From assembly GCA_934149105.1 (NCBI GenBank), contig CAKPDP010000010.1, positions 1 to 31,157 of the forward strand: DNA of 31,157 nt. The letters run 5' to 3'. A program made the translations under genes and the position numbers. The stretch's first letter is position 1, and each line of letters begins with the position of its first letter. Source of the DNA: an uncultured Bacilli bacterium (GTDB lineage: Bacteria; Bacillota_I; Bacilli_A; RF39; UBA660). Below the pieces are notes generated by a model. That model was not told the origin of the DNA. It ran no database searches and saw nothing but the letters and a program-made list of their open reading frames with translations. Positions 7,800 to 15,571 of the stretch are shown here, piece by piece.

Positions 7800-7958
7800 A
7801 TGCTTGAAACTCCAAGAATAACCATCCTTGAATATGAATTAATAATAAATAAAAAATTATATGATCAAGGTGTAATTACTGAACAACAATATGATGAAGT
7901 CTGTAAAATTATTTATGAGAAAATTAATCGTTGTAGTAAAGAGGTTAAAAGTTGTTAA
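7800..7958 (+). CDS. 52-aa helical protein upstream of the recombinase (SHOCT-like)
   Basis: The start ATG at 7800 has GGAGGT eight bases upstream. The protein is acidic to neutral and looks like two helices: an EYELIINKKLYDQG segment, a turn at VITEQQYDEV, then a second helix and a KEVKSC end. The L-x-x-x-G-x-I-T/S-x-x-x-Y/F-D/E pattern resembles short SHOCT-type helical hairpins often found next to large serine recombinases in Firmicutes. Its stop TAA overlaps the recombinase ribosome site AAGGAGGT, so the two are coupled. A recombination directionality or accessory role is a plausible inference only. Confidence 0.65.
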   Translation: MLETPRITILEYELIINKKLYDQGVITEQQYDEVCKIIYEKINRCSKEVKSC

Positions 7959-7969
7959 GGAGGTAGATT

Positions 7970-9700
7970 ATGAGATTCTATAAAGTTAGAGAAGAAATCT
8001 TAAAAGGCAAAAACATTGCCGATCTACCTTTAAGAGTTACTTTTTATGCTCGTGTTTCTACTGAAAGTGATGAGCAATTAAACTCTTTGGATAATCAAAT
8101 ATCATTTTTTGAAAATTTTATAAAATCAAATAAAAATTGGACTTATGTTAATGGTTACATAGATGAAGGTATTAGTGGTAGCACTGTCAAAAAAAGAAAA
8201 AAGTTTTTACAAATGATTGATGATGCTAAATCTGGTTATTTTGATTTAATAGTTACAAAAGAAGTTTCTAGATTCTCCAGAAATTTATCTGATAGTATTA
8301 AATATACACAAGAATTACTTGCTAATGATGTTGGAGTGTATTTTCAGTCTAATGGGATAAATACTTATGATCCCAATTCTGAATTCATACTTAATATGAT
8401 GGGAAGTGTTGCTCAAGAAGAAGTCAAAAGACTTTCTTCTCGTGTTAAATGGGGACATAAAGAAGCAATAAAAAAAGGTAGAGTTTTAGGCTCTAATACA
8501 ATCACTGGTTATAAAAAAGATGATGCTAAATTAGTGATTGTAGAAGAAGAAGCTAAAAAAATAAGGAAAATTTTTGAGCTATATGCTACTGGGAAGTATG
8601 GTTTTTATAAATTAGCAATGGAAGTACATAGACAAGGTATAAATAATTATAAAGGAAATATTTATGATAAAGATACATTAAAAAGAATTATACAGAACCC
8701 TAAATATAAAGGCTTTTATCGTGGACATACTACTGAAACGATTGATTATAGAACTAAACAAAGAGTTTATATACCCATAGAAGAACAAGTAATATATAAA
8801 GATGAAAGTATACCAGCCATAGTTAGTGAAGAATTATGGAATCGTACAAATGAAATATTAGATAGCAGAAGTACACTAATGAAAGCAAGTAATGGTAATG
8901 CCAAAAAAACAGAAAGAAAATATTGTTATACAACAAAAATATTTTGTAGCGATCATAATGTTTCTTATCAAAGAATGACAAATAAAAGAAAACAGACAAA
9001 GCCAAGATGGGCTTGTGGTAATTATGTAAAATATAGATTGGATGCTTGTGAAAGTCCAATAATTGCAGAGATGGATTTGAATAATATATTTACAATTATA
9101 ATGGAACAAGTATTTGATAATAAAAATGAAATTATAAAAGAAATGTTAAGTTACTATTCTAATTTGAAAATAGATAATAATTATCAATATGAAATATCTA
9201 ACATAAAGAAAGATATTAAAAGTATTGAAGCAAAAAAAGAAAAACTATTAGAGTTGAATATGGATTGTAGTATTAGTAATCTTGAATTTAAAGAAAGAAA
9301 TGATAAATATAACGAAGAAATATTATCTTTGAATATTAGAATTGGTAAAGTTGAACAAGAAAGAAAATTAATGGTAGATAGTTTTGGTAATATCAAAGTT
9401 ATTGAAGATGTTATAAAGAAACAAGTTGATTATAAAAATAATGTTACTGAATTTGTAGATAAATTTTTAGAAGAAATAATAGTATATAAAGAAGATAATG
9501 ATAGACATAAACTATTATTAAAAATATATCTAAATCTTTTAAAAAAACCAATTCCAACTGGAACTGGTGCTAGACATATAAACGATGATAAATACTCGCC
9601 AATATTTACTAAAGAAGTTGAAACTTTAGATTTAGGTAGAGCCAATTTTCAAAGAAATAATTTTAGAATAAATGTGTATTTAAGTTATGATATAGACTAG
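7970..9700 (+). CDS. Large serine recombinase
   Basis: 576 residues, full family length. The resolvase catalytic domain (about 22-165) has YARVS with nucleophile Ser30 and Arg28, a DEGISG loop, and SRFSRN at 100-105. The recombinase domain (about 175-280) shows NPKYKG. A zinc ribbon is formed by Cys329, Cys336, Cys359 and Cys370, and a Lys/Glu-rich coiled coil spans about 395-470. All catalytic elements appear intact. It would integrate and, with a directionality factor, excise the element by recombining attL and attR. AAGGAGGT six bases before ATG 7970 is a strong ribosome site. It ends in a 19-bp stem terminator and lies 74 bases from attR, the usual place for the element's own integrase. 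Confidence 0.93.
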   Translation: MRFYKVREEILKGKNIADLPLRVTFYARVSTESDEQLNSLDNQISFFENFIKSNKNWTYVNGYIDEGISGSTVKKRKKFLQMIDDAKSGYFDLIVTKEVSRFSRNLSDSIKYTQELLANDVGVYFQSNGINTYDPNSEFILNMMGSVAQEEVKRLSSRVKWGHKEAIKKGRVLGSNTITGYKKDDAKLVIVEEEAKKIRKIFELYATGKYGFYKLAMEVHRQGINNYKGNIYDKDTLKRIIQNPKYKGFYRGHTTETIDYRTKQRVYIPIEEQVIYKDESIPAIVSEELWNRTNEILDSRSTLMKASNGNAKKTERKYCYTTKIFCSDHNVSYQRMTNKRKQTKPRWACGNYVKYRLDACESPIIAEMDLNNIFTIIMEQVFDNKNEIIKEMLSYYSNLKIDNNYQYEISNIKKDIKSIEAKKEKLLELNMDCSISNLEFKERNDKYNEEILSLNIRIGKVEQERKLMVDSFGNIKVIEDVIKKQVDYKNNVTEFVDKFLEEIIVYKEDNDRHKLLLKIYLNLLKKPIPTGTGARHINDDKYSPIFTKEVETLDLGRANFQRNNFRINVYLSYDID

Positions 9701-9742
9701 GTTATCGTATATAAATTATATATGGTAATCTAGTCTTTTTTT
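9695..9742 (+). terminator. Long-stem terminator at the right end of the element
   Basis: A 19-bp stem (9695-9713 with 9717-9735, three G-U pairs) and a 3-base loop are followed by seven T (9736-9742). The left arm includes the recombinase stop codon. It would stop element transcripts before they enter the downstream half of the transpeptidase gene. Confidence 0.85.
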
Positions 9743-9774
9743 GTTTTGTTTAGTTATCGTTTTCGGTGGTTACT

Positions 9775-9785
9775 TTCAAGATTGT
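9775..9785 (+). repeat. attR core
   Basis: TTCAAGATTGT, the right copy of the 11-bp repeat. It is preceded by the element arm with TTTCGG (9761-9766) and followed directly by native transpeptidase codons for T-L-A-A-A. Confidence 0.85.
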
Positions 9786-10806
9786 TACTTTGGCTGCAGC
9801 AGTAGAAGAGGGAGTGGTAGACTTACTTAATGATACTTTTTATGATGGGGGGAGTGTCAATGTTGATGGAGCTAGGATCAAGTGTTGGAAGAGTGGAGGC
9901 CATGGACAGGAAACTTTTTTACAGGTTGTAGAGAATTCTTGCAATCCGGGGTTTGTAGAATTAGGACAGAGGTTAGGATCAGAGAAGTTATTTAGTTATA
10001 TAGATGAGTTTGGATATGGTCATAAGACGGGGATCGATTTGAATGGAGAAAGTACAGGGATTATATTTTCGTTATCACAGATAGGGCCAGTAGAACTGGC
10101 TACTACTTCTTTTGGACAGGGAGTAGCAGTAACGGCTATTCAACAAGTAGCGGCTGTTAGTGCGGCAATTAATGGAGGAACTTTATATACTCCATATATT
10201 GTTAAGAGAATAGTAGAGCCAGAAACGGGAGAGATTATATTAGAAAACAAACCTAAGAGTAAGGGGCAAGTTATTAGTGAGTCAACTAGTGATACGGTAA
10301 GAATGGCTTTAGAGAGTGTTGTAGGACATGGTAGTGGTAGGAATGCTTATATAGAAGGATATAGAGTTGGTGGGAAGACAGGGACAGCCCAAAAGGTTAA
10401 AGATGGTAGATATATGGTTGGTAATTATATTTTATCTTTTATAGGTTTTTTACCCGCTAATGATCCAAAAGTAGTAGTGTATGTGGCAATAGATAATCCT
10501 AAAGGAGTAGTTCAGTATGGAGGAACGACGGCTGCTCCAATTGCTAAAGCTATATTAGAAGATTCGATAACGGCTTTAGGAATAGAAAAACAAGAGGGGG
10601 GATTAGAGAAGGAATATCAATGGTATGATACTAAATATGCTAGAATTAGTAATGTAGTAGGATTATCTTTAAAAGAAGCTAGAAATAATTTAAAAGATTT
10701 TGAGATAGAAGTAGTAGGAGAGGGAAGTAAAGTTATATCTATGGCTCCTGAAGCTAATTCTTATGTAGCTCTTGGTTCTAAAATAAGAGTAATGATGGGA
10801 AATTAG
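9786..10806 (+). CDS. SpoVD/PBP2B-type transpeptidase, C-terminal part, displaced by the element
   Basis: This is the remainder of the transpeptidase interrupted at 4096. It begins right after SxxK with TLAAAVEEG, carries the SxN motif as VENSCNPGF, the third motif as GGKTGTAQK, and a single C-terminal PASTA domain (from ARISNVVGLSLKEAR to the end). The open frame extends back to a GTG at 9766 in the element, but no ribosome site precedes it and a strong terminator lies just upstream, so the half is probably not translated alone. A separate C-half without the catalytic Ser could not be active. Fused to the N half it gives about 637 aa. It is followed by a sporulation-type sigma gene, consistent with a cell-wall and development cluster. 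Confidence 0.88.
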
Positions 10807-10914
10807 AGATAGAATTGATTATCTTTATTTCTAATAATGGTATTTTAGATGAAAATATCGGGAAAAAGATAGAAAATAAGGGAGTTTAATGGTAGCAAAT
10901 ATTAATGTTGGTGT

Positions 10915-10920
10915 TATAAT
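10915..10920 (+). promoter_or_regulatory. Possible -10 element before the sigma factor gene
   Basis: TATAAT lies 20 bases before the sigma gene start. No convincing -35 hexamer is visible 16-18 bases upstream. Confidence 0.3.
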
Positions 10921-10940
10921 TAACTTGGGTGAGGAATTGA

Positions 10941-11570
10941 ATGAGAAGAATTGAAAATGAAGATTTAGAAATAAGATTTTGGGATAATAATGAATCTTTA
11001 GAATATTTTAAGAGATTAAAAAAGGGTGAAGATGTAAGAAAAGAGATAATAGATGGTAATTTAGGGTTGGTTGTTTATAATGTTAAGTATAGATATGGGG
11101 ATCTTGATAAGTGGTTTGATGATTTAGTGAGTGTTGGAGTAATAGGCCTTATTAAGAGTGTCGATTCTTTTAATGCTTCTATGAGAATAAATTTTATTAG
11201 TTATGCAAATAGGTATATTAATGGGGAAATAAGGCAATTTTTGAAGAAAGAAAATAGTTATTATGATCGACTTTGCTATGGAGAGGATTTTTTGGATAGT
11301 GAAGAATTGGGAGTAGAAGATAGGGCTATTAGAAGACTAGAATATTATAGAGTTAGAAAATTTATGACGAGTTTACAGAATAGAGAATATGATTTTATGA
11401 CTTCATATTATGGATTAGATGGAAAAGATGCTTGTTCCCAAACGGAAATAGGAAAGAAATTGGGAATAGATTCTTCTTTAGTATCGAAAGCGATAAATAG
11501 TGGTATAGTTAAGGTTAGAAAGAAAATTTTATTTGATAATAGTAGAGAATATTTTCCAGTAAAGAAATAA
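10941..11570 (+). CDS. Sigma-70 family RNA polymerase sigma factor, sporulation-type
   Basis: 209 residues. Region 2 spans about residues 35-105: NLGLVVYNVKYRY, then DDLVSVGVIGLIKSVDSFN, then FISYANRYINGEIRQFLKK. This is the layout of SigE/SigF/SigG/SigK-type factors. A shorter region 4 helix-turn-helix (about 140-195) has CSQTEIGKKLGIDSSLVSKA. It is a little shorter than SigE/SigG and some canonical residues differ (I-N-G-E-I-R instead of I-x-G-E-I-R-R-Y), so the exact subtype cannot be set. It would direct RNA polymerase to a specific promoter class. GGTGAGGA before ATG 10941 supports the start. Its place between a SpoVD-like gene and mraY-spoVE-like genes recalls a rearranged cell-wall/sporulation cluster. 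Confidence 0.8.
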   Translation: MRRIENEDLEIRFWDNNESLEYFKRLKKGEDVRKEIIDGNLGLVVYNVKYRYGDLDKWFDDLVSVGVIGLIKSVDSFNASMRINFISYANRYINGEIRQFLKKENSYYDRLCYGEDFLDSEELGVEDRAIRRLEYYRVRKFMTSLQNREYDFMTSYYGLDGKDACSQTEIGKKLGIDSSLVSKAINSGIVKVRKKILFDNSREYFPVKK

Positions 11571-11663
11571 TTATAAATATAAATACTATAGAATATGGCT
11601 ACCTTTTTTATAGAAAATATGATATACTTAGTAAGTATTATAGATAGTAAGTGAGGTAAGAAG

Positions 11664-11975
11664 ATGGATGTAGTATTAATTATATTAGTTATTTTAATAA
11701 TAGTAGTTGGGATATTTTTTAAAGATTTTAAGAGTGTTGTCTATTTTATGGGAATAGTAGATATATTTTTTAGATTATTACATAAATTAATTAGTCTTAT
11801 TGATGTTAAAGTTATTAATGATTTTGTTAGAATGTATATACCTAGTAGTTTAGAGGCTATAATTGATAATTATTCAACAGGAATATTAAATACAGTTTTA
11901 ATATGGGTATTATTTTTAATTTATGTATGCTTTTTAGTTTATTTAGTCAAGTATTGGGTTAAGAAAAAGAAGTAA
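11664..11975 (+). CDS. Small membrane protein, unknown
   Basis: 103 residues with hydrophobic segments at about 3-18, 25-45 and 75-97, and a basic KYWVKKKK end, so the C terminus is probably cytoplasmic. I do not recognise the family. TATACT at 11623-11628 may be a -10 element, and GTGAGGTAAG before the ATG supplies a ribosome site. It stands alone between the sigma factor gene and mraY, closed by its own terminator. Confidence 0.6.
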   Translation: MDVVLIILVILIIVVGIFFKDFKSVVYFMGIVDIFFRLLHKLISLIDVKVINDFVRMYIPSSLEAIIDNYSTGILNTVLIWVLFLIYVCFLVYLVKYWVKKKK

Positions 11976-11992
11976 TAGTTCTTTTTCTTTTT
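11961..11992 (+). terminator. Rho-independent terminator after the small membrane protein
   Basis: An 11-bp A/T-rich stem (11961-11971 with 11979-11989) surrounds a 7-base loop that contains the stop codon region, and ends in T. Low GC makes it weaker than the others. Confidence 0.5.
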
Positions 11993-12085
11993 AATTAGTA
12001 ATATTTTTTAATAGGTAGATATTTTACAGTTAAAAAGATTAATCGTGTAAAGTTGGGTTGTTATTTAAGATATAAAATGAATGTG

Positions 12086-12094
12086 TGCTATAAT
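12086..12094 (+). promoter_or_regulatory. Extended -10 promoter for mraY
   Basis: TGCTATAAT is an extended -10 (TGn plus TATAAT at 12089-12094). The -35 is weak, as is common for extended -10 promoters. It lies 34 bases before the chosen mraY start. Confidence 0.5.
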
Positions 12095-12127
12095 AAATTA
12101 TAAGAAGAAATGGGTGTGATTAGGTAT

Positions 12128-13120
12128 ATGTTAGTACTAACGAAAGCGTTGCTGGCTCTAATGATAGGATTTGTATCTTCAGTTTTATTTGGGTTAGTGA
12201 TGATACCTTTTTTGAAGAAAATTAAATTTAGACAAAGAATTAATGTCTATGTAGAAGGCCATAAGTCAAAGGCGGGAACGCCTACTATGGGGGGAGTTAT
12301 CTTTGTTGTTCCAACTTTTATTACGACTTTAGCTTTACTATTTACTGGAAAGATAGAGTTTTCAATAAATTTACTTATTGTTTTATTTGTTTTTCTTAGT
12401 TATTCGTGTATTGGTTTTATTGATGATTATGTTAGTATAAGTCATAATAGAAATGCAGGATTAACGGTTAAACAGAAATTATTTTTACAATTTATTATAG
12501 CTTTAGTAGTATATATATTATTTAGACATTTTGGATCTGGTAATTCTGTTTTAGAGATAACATTTTTAAACTTAAAACTTAATTTAGGTTGGTTTTATGG
12601 AATATTTATTTTGTTATTACTAGTAGGATTTTCTAATGCGGTTAATCTTACAGATGGGTTAGATGGTTTAGCAGGAGGACTATCGGGAATTAGTTTCTTG
12701 GCTTTTGGTCTTATTTCGATGGGGAGTACTTGGGTTGCTGGCTATAGAGATATTAGTATTTTCTGTTTTGTTTTGACAGGATCAATTTTGGGATTCTTAG
12801 TATATAATAGTCATCCAGCAAAGGTTTTTATGGGAGATATGGGTAGTTTATCTTTAGGAGCTACTTTAGCAGTTATCGCCGTTATTACTTCTCATGAAAT
12901 GTCATTATTTTTAATCGGAGGAGTATTTGTTCTAGAAACTTTGTCGGTAATTATTCAAGTATTTTCTTATTCTTTATTTCATAAGAGAGTATTTTTGATG
13001 ACACCTATTCATCATCATTTTGAAAAGCTAGGATGGTCAGAAAAAGATATTGTTATGGCTTTTTGGACGGTAGGATTAATATTATCGTTGTTAGCACTTA
13101 TATATGGTGTATGGTTGTAA
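12128..13120 (+). CDS. mraY: Phospho-MurNAc-pentapeptide translocase
   Basis: About 330 residues with ten membrane segments, the usual MraY size. It attaches phospho-MurNAc-pentapeptide to undecaprenyl phosphate, giving lipid I, at the inner membrane face. Visible family signatures are AGTPTMGG near residue 45, FIDDYV with the catalytic/Mg-binding Asp pair, NLTDGLDGLAGG, PAKVFMGDMGSLSLG, and the late PIHHHFE loop. The start at 12128 is chosen because the sequence then lines up with the short N terminus of other MraY proteins and GGGTGTGA lies upstream; ATG 12110 is an in-frame alternative adding six residues. ftsW/spoVE follows after 20 bases, so they are one operon. Confidence 0.95.
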   Translation: MLVLTKALLALMIGFVSSVLFGLVMIPFLKKIKFRQRINVYVEGHKSKAGTPTMGGVIFVVPTFITTLALLFTGKIEFSINLLIVLFVFLSYSCIGFIDDYVSISHNRNAGLTVKQKLFLQFIIALVVYILFRHFGSGNSVLEITFLNLKLNLGWFYGIFILLLLVGFSNAVNLTDGLDGLAGGLSGISFLAFGLISMGSTWVAGYRDISIFCFVLTGSILGFLVYNSHPAKVFMGDMGSLSLGATLAVIAVITSHEMSLFLIGGVFVLETLSVIIQVFSYSLFHKRVFLMTPIHHHFEKLGWSEKDIVMAFWTVGLILSLLALIYGVWL

Positions 13121-13140
13121 AGATATTTAAGGGGGATTAT

Positions 13141-14226
13141 ATGAAAAAGAAAAGAATAGATGTAGTATTATTGATAGCAGTAATATTGATATCTATATTT
13201 GGGGTTATAATGATATATTCTTCAAGTAATGTCTGGGCTTTATATAAATTTAATGATAAATATAAATATTTAAAGACACAGGGATTATTTTTAATGGTTG
13301 GTTATGTAATAATGGCTATAGTAACAAAGGTATCTTATAGGGAGTATTTAAAGAAAGTAAACATTATATTTGGTGTTTGCTTTTTGCTTTTAATATTGGT
13401 GTTAATTCCGGGAGTAGGAACAGTAAGAAATGGTAGTAGGAGTTGGTTTGGAATTGGAGGATTGGGAATTCAACCTAGTGAATTTATGAAATTAGGAATA
13501 ATCTTTTTTACGGCTAAATATTTAACTCATAATGAAAGAATTTTAAATAATATTAAGACAGGAGTTTTACCAATCTTGATCGTGTTATTATTAGTGTTTG
13601 GATTAATTATGTTACAGCCAGATTTTGGAACAGGAGTTGTTTTAGTTATGTCTATTATTGCTATGTTATTTGTTGCGGGTGTTAATATGTCTTTCTTTAT
13701 AAAATTAGGCTTTTTAGGATTACTGGGAGTAGTGGTACTGATAATTATAGCACCTTATAGAATGTCTAGAATAGTAGCTTTTCTAAATCCTTGGAGTGAT
13801 CCTTTAGGGAGTGGATTCCAGATAATTCAGAGTTTATATGCTATAGGACCAGGAGGATTGTTGGGATTAGGATTAGGTAATTCTATTCAGAAACATTTCT
13901 ATTTACCGGAGCCCCAGACAGATTTTATCTTTGCAATAATTAGTGAAGAGTTAGGATTTATGGGAGTGTTATTAGTTTCATTATTGTTTGGGATAATTAT
14001 TTATAGAGGATTTAGAATTGCTATTAATTGTAAGGAGCTATTTGGAAAGTATCTAGCTTTTGGGATTACTTTTGGACTAGCTTTTCAAGCTCTTCTAAAT
14101 TTGATGGTAGTAGTGGGATTGATACCTGTAACAGGAGTAACACTTCCATTTTTGAGTTATGGTGGTAGTAGTTTGATTATTAGTCTTATAAATATGGGGA
14201 TACTTCTAAATATAAGTAAAGATTAA
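13141..14226 (+). CDS. SEDS-family peptidoglycan polymerase FtsW/SpoVE
   Basis: 361 residues with ten predicted membrane helices. SEDS hallmarks: NGSRSWFGIGG...IQPSEFMK, QPDFGTG, GPGGLLGLGLGNS with LPEPQTDFIFAII.EELGF, and TGVTLPFLSYGGSS at the end. These proteins polymerise glycan from lipid II together with a class B PBP; the natural partner here is the transpeptidase split by the element. FtsW and SpoVE cannot be told apart from sequence alone, but the sigma-factor neighbour leaves SpoVE open. ATG 13141 follows AAGGGGGA; the frame is open further upstream, but that part only overlaps mraY. Confidence 0.92.
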   Translation: MKKKRIDVVLLIAVILISIFGVIMIYSSSNVWALYKFNDKYKYLKTQGLFLMVGYVIMAIVTKVSYREYLKKVNIIFGVCFLLLILVLIPGVGTVRNGSRSWFGIGGLGIQPSEFMKLGIIFFTAKYLTHNERILNNIKTGVLPILIVLLLVFGLIMLQPDFGTGVVLVMSIIAMLFVAGVNMSFFIKLGFLGLLGVVVLIIIAPYRMSRIVAFLNPWSDPLGSGFQIIQSLYAIGPGGLLGLGLGNSIQKHFYLPEPQTDFIFAIISEELGFMGVLLVSLLFGIIIYRGFRIAINCKELFGKYLAFGITFGLAFQALLNLMVVVGLIPVTGVTLPFLSYGGSSLIISLINMGILLNISKD

Positions 14227-14235
14227 TGATAAGAG

Positions 14236-14262
14236 GCTATATTTTAATTAATAAAATATAGC
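14236..14262 (+). terminator. Hairpin after ftsW/spoVE
   Basis: An exact 11-bp stem (14236-14246 with 14252-14262) has a 5-base loop. It is followed by only a short T stretch, so it is either a weak terminator or a 3'-end stabiliser. Confidence 0.5.
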
Positions 14263-14314
14263 ATTTACCTTGTAAGATAGAGGGTTATGTGTAATAATAG
14301 ATGGTGGTGATTAA

Positions 14315-14923
14315 ATGATTAGTATGGTTATTTTGATTTTGGGAATAGTTATTTCTTTAGGAGGATATTTAAGATTAATAGGACTATATTTAAAATATAG
14401 AAAGATAAAGTATAATAAGTTTTCTTGTGAAGTGGTATTAGATCTTTTGAATGATGAGAGTTCGATTAATTTAATAGAAAGTAAAGATCTTGTTTTTAGT
14501 AAATATAATATAAAAAGAAGAATGATAAAATTAACTAGTGATACATATAATAGTAATAATTATTATCAGGTGGCAGTGGCTTCTTTATTATCAGGTTTTG
14601 CTCTTAGTAAGAATGAGTATTTAGAGGTTATAGCTAAGGTATTTAGAGAAATTAAAATATTTTCTTATAGTGCTATTATAGGTAGTATTGTGGCTTTAGT
14701 TGTTAATAATGGGGTCGATGCTAAGATAGGGATAATAATTTTGATGGTTATTTCTGGTTATCAATTTATAATTAATTTAATTAATAGTATGGCTATAGAA
14801 AAAGTTAGAATATCTGAAGATATTAAAAAGATAATGAATAAATTTAATAGTGTTAATACAATGTTTTTTGTAGGAAGTTTAATCTATATAGTTAGATTTG
14901 TAACTTTGTTGTTAGGAAAATAA
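14315..14923 (+). CDS. Degenerate YugP-like (zinc metallopeptidase family) membrane protein lacking HExxH
   Basis: 202 residues. An N-terminal helix and YLKYRKIKY, then CEVVLDLLNDE, then RRMIKLTSDTYNSNNYYQVAVASLLSGFAL, follow the order of YugP-type membrane zinc peptidases, which read roughly V-x-L-S-x-x-V-Y-x-x-x-S-x-x-A-x-A-V-A-A-H-E-x-G-H-A (family knowledge). Here the HExGH position reads SLLSGFA, so the zinc site is gone. Three membrane helices follow, as in YugP. The likely outcome is a catalytically dead relative with a structural or regulatory role. TGGTGGTGA upstream supports the ATG at 14315. It may be co-transcribed with the next gene, 20 bases on. Confidence 0.5.
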   Translation: MISMVILILGIVISLGGYLRLIGLYLKYRKIKYNKFSCEVVLDLLNDESSINLIESKDLVFSKYNIKRRMIKLTSDTYNSNNYYQVAVASLLSGFALSKNEYLEVIAKVFREIKIFSYSAIIGSIVALVVNNGVDAKIGIIILMVISGYQFIINLINSMAIEKVRISEDIKKIMNKFNSVNTMFFVGSLIYIVRFVTLLLGK

Positions 14924-14943
14924 AGGGAAAGTAGGTAGTAAAT

Positions 14944-15555
14944 ATGATTATGAATGCTGGTAGTTTGGCTTTATATAAAGAAAGATTAGAAAGGGAAAAG
15001 GGAGAAGAACTTAGACAGAAGAGTGCTAGAGAATTTATATCTTTTGGTCCTAAAATGGAAATGATTAAGAAGAGTCAATTAGAGATAGAGAGAAATATTA
15101 AGACTTCTGATGCTGTAAATAATTTTGGTGATGTAAGTATTGAGATTGTTCAGAAGATGATAGAATTAGGATATCATTTTGATAAGATAGAAATTGGCTT
15201 TGATTTAGAATTATGGTATGATTATCAAGAATATGTTAAGAAGGATTTGGTTATTGATAGAGAAATAACTACTTTAGATGATGTTGTATTAATGAAATTA
15301 GATAACTTTAGGGTTTATGATGAGGAGTGTTCAGTGAGTTATATTTTTGATCTTGAGAAAATGATGCCAAGATTTAGTAGAAGTTATATTGTAGAATTAG
15401 ATGATTTTAGAAAAAAATTAGATTCTTTAGGTTATGGAATGGAATTTGGTTCTGTTTCTGATATTAAGGAAGATAGAGATATTTCAAATAAAGTAGTTAT
15501 GAATTTTAAAGGAAGAAGTAAAAAAAGAATTAAACAAAAAGAAAACGTTTTATGA
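14944..15555 (+). CDS. Unknown cytosolic protein
   Basis: 203 residues with no family I can name. The first 40 residues are highly charged and probably coiled (YKERLEREKGEELRQKSARE). The middle has alternating hydrophobic and acidic segments, and the last 15 are very basic (GRSKKRIKQKENVL), which could bind nucleic acid. It has no signal or membrane segment. It starts 20 bases after the YugP-like gene with GTAGGTAG upstream, so it probably shares its transcript. It converges on the Fic gene; the two stops are two bases apart inside a shared terminator. Confidence 0.6.
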   Translation: MIMNAGSLALYKERLEREKGEELRQKSAREFISFGPKMEMIKKSQLEIERNIKTSDAVNNFGDVSIEIVQKMIELGYHFDKIEIGFDLELWYDYQEYVKKDLVIDREITTLDDVVLMKLDNFRVYDEECSVSYIFDLEKMMPRFSRSYIVELDDFRKKLDSLGYGMEFGSVSDIKEDRDISNKVVMNFKGRSKKRIKQKENVL

Positions 15556-15571
15556 TTTAACGTTTTCTTTT
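15537..15571. terminator. Bidirectional terminator between convergent genes
   Basis: An exact 13-bp stem (15537-15549 with 15559-15571), A-rich on the left arm and T-rich on the right, can end transcripts from both sides. It overlaps the stop codons of both the unknown gene and the Fic gene. Confidence 0.8.

Larger units (their letters stand above)
4086..9774 (+). mobile_element. 5,689-bp serine-recombinase element inserted in the transpeptidase gene
   Basis: The element is bounded by an 11-bp direct repeat, TTCAAGATTGT, at 4086-4096 and 9775-9785. Collapsing the two copies joins ...GST-FKIV to TLAAAVEEG... in frame, which is the standard class B PBP sequence, so the insertion is precise and recent enough to leave both halves undamaged. 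It holds a promoter, five cargo genes, a hairpin terminator, a 52-aa protein and a large serine recombinase at the right end, all on the + strand. Its codons favour AAA over the AAG and AGT-rich style of the host genes. No phage structural, replication or conjugation genes are present, so it looks like a minimal integrative element. Confidence 0.9.

Noticed and set aside
8823..9645. Minus-strand ORFs opposite the recombinase
   Set aside because: Composition follows from the AT-rich antisense of the recombinase gene, with no start signals.
9766..10806. A free-standing gene starting at GTG 9766
   Set aside because: No ribosome site, a strong terminator just upstream, and the first residues come from the element end. 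It is the displaced 3' part of the transpeptidase.
10815..10889. Short ORF starting at TTG 10815
   Set aside because: Only 24 codons, no ribosome site and no recognisable product.
13033..13140. Longer N terminus of the FtsW/SpoVE protein
   Set aside because: These codons lie within mraY in another frame and lack a ribosome site; AAGGGGGA before 13141 and family alignment fix the start.
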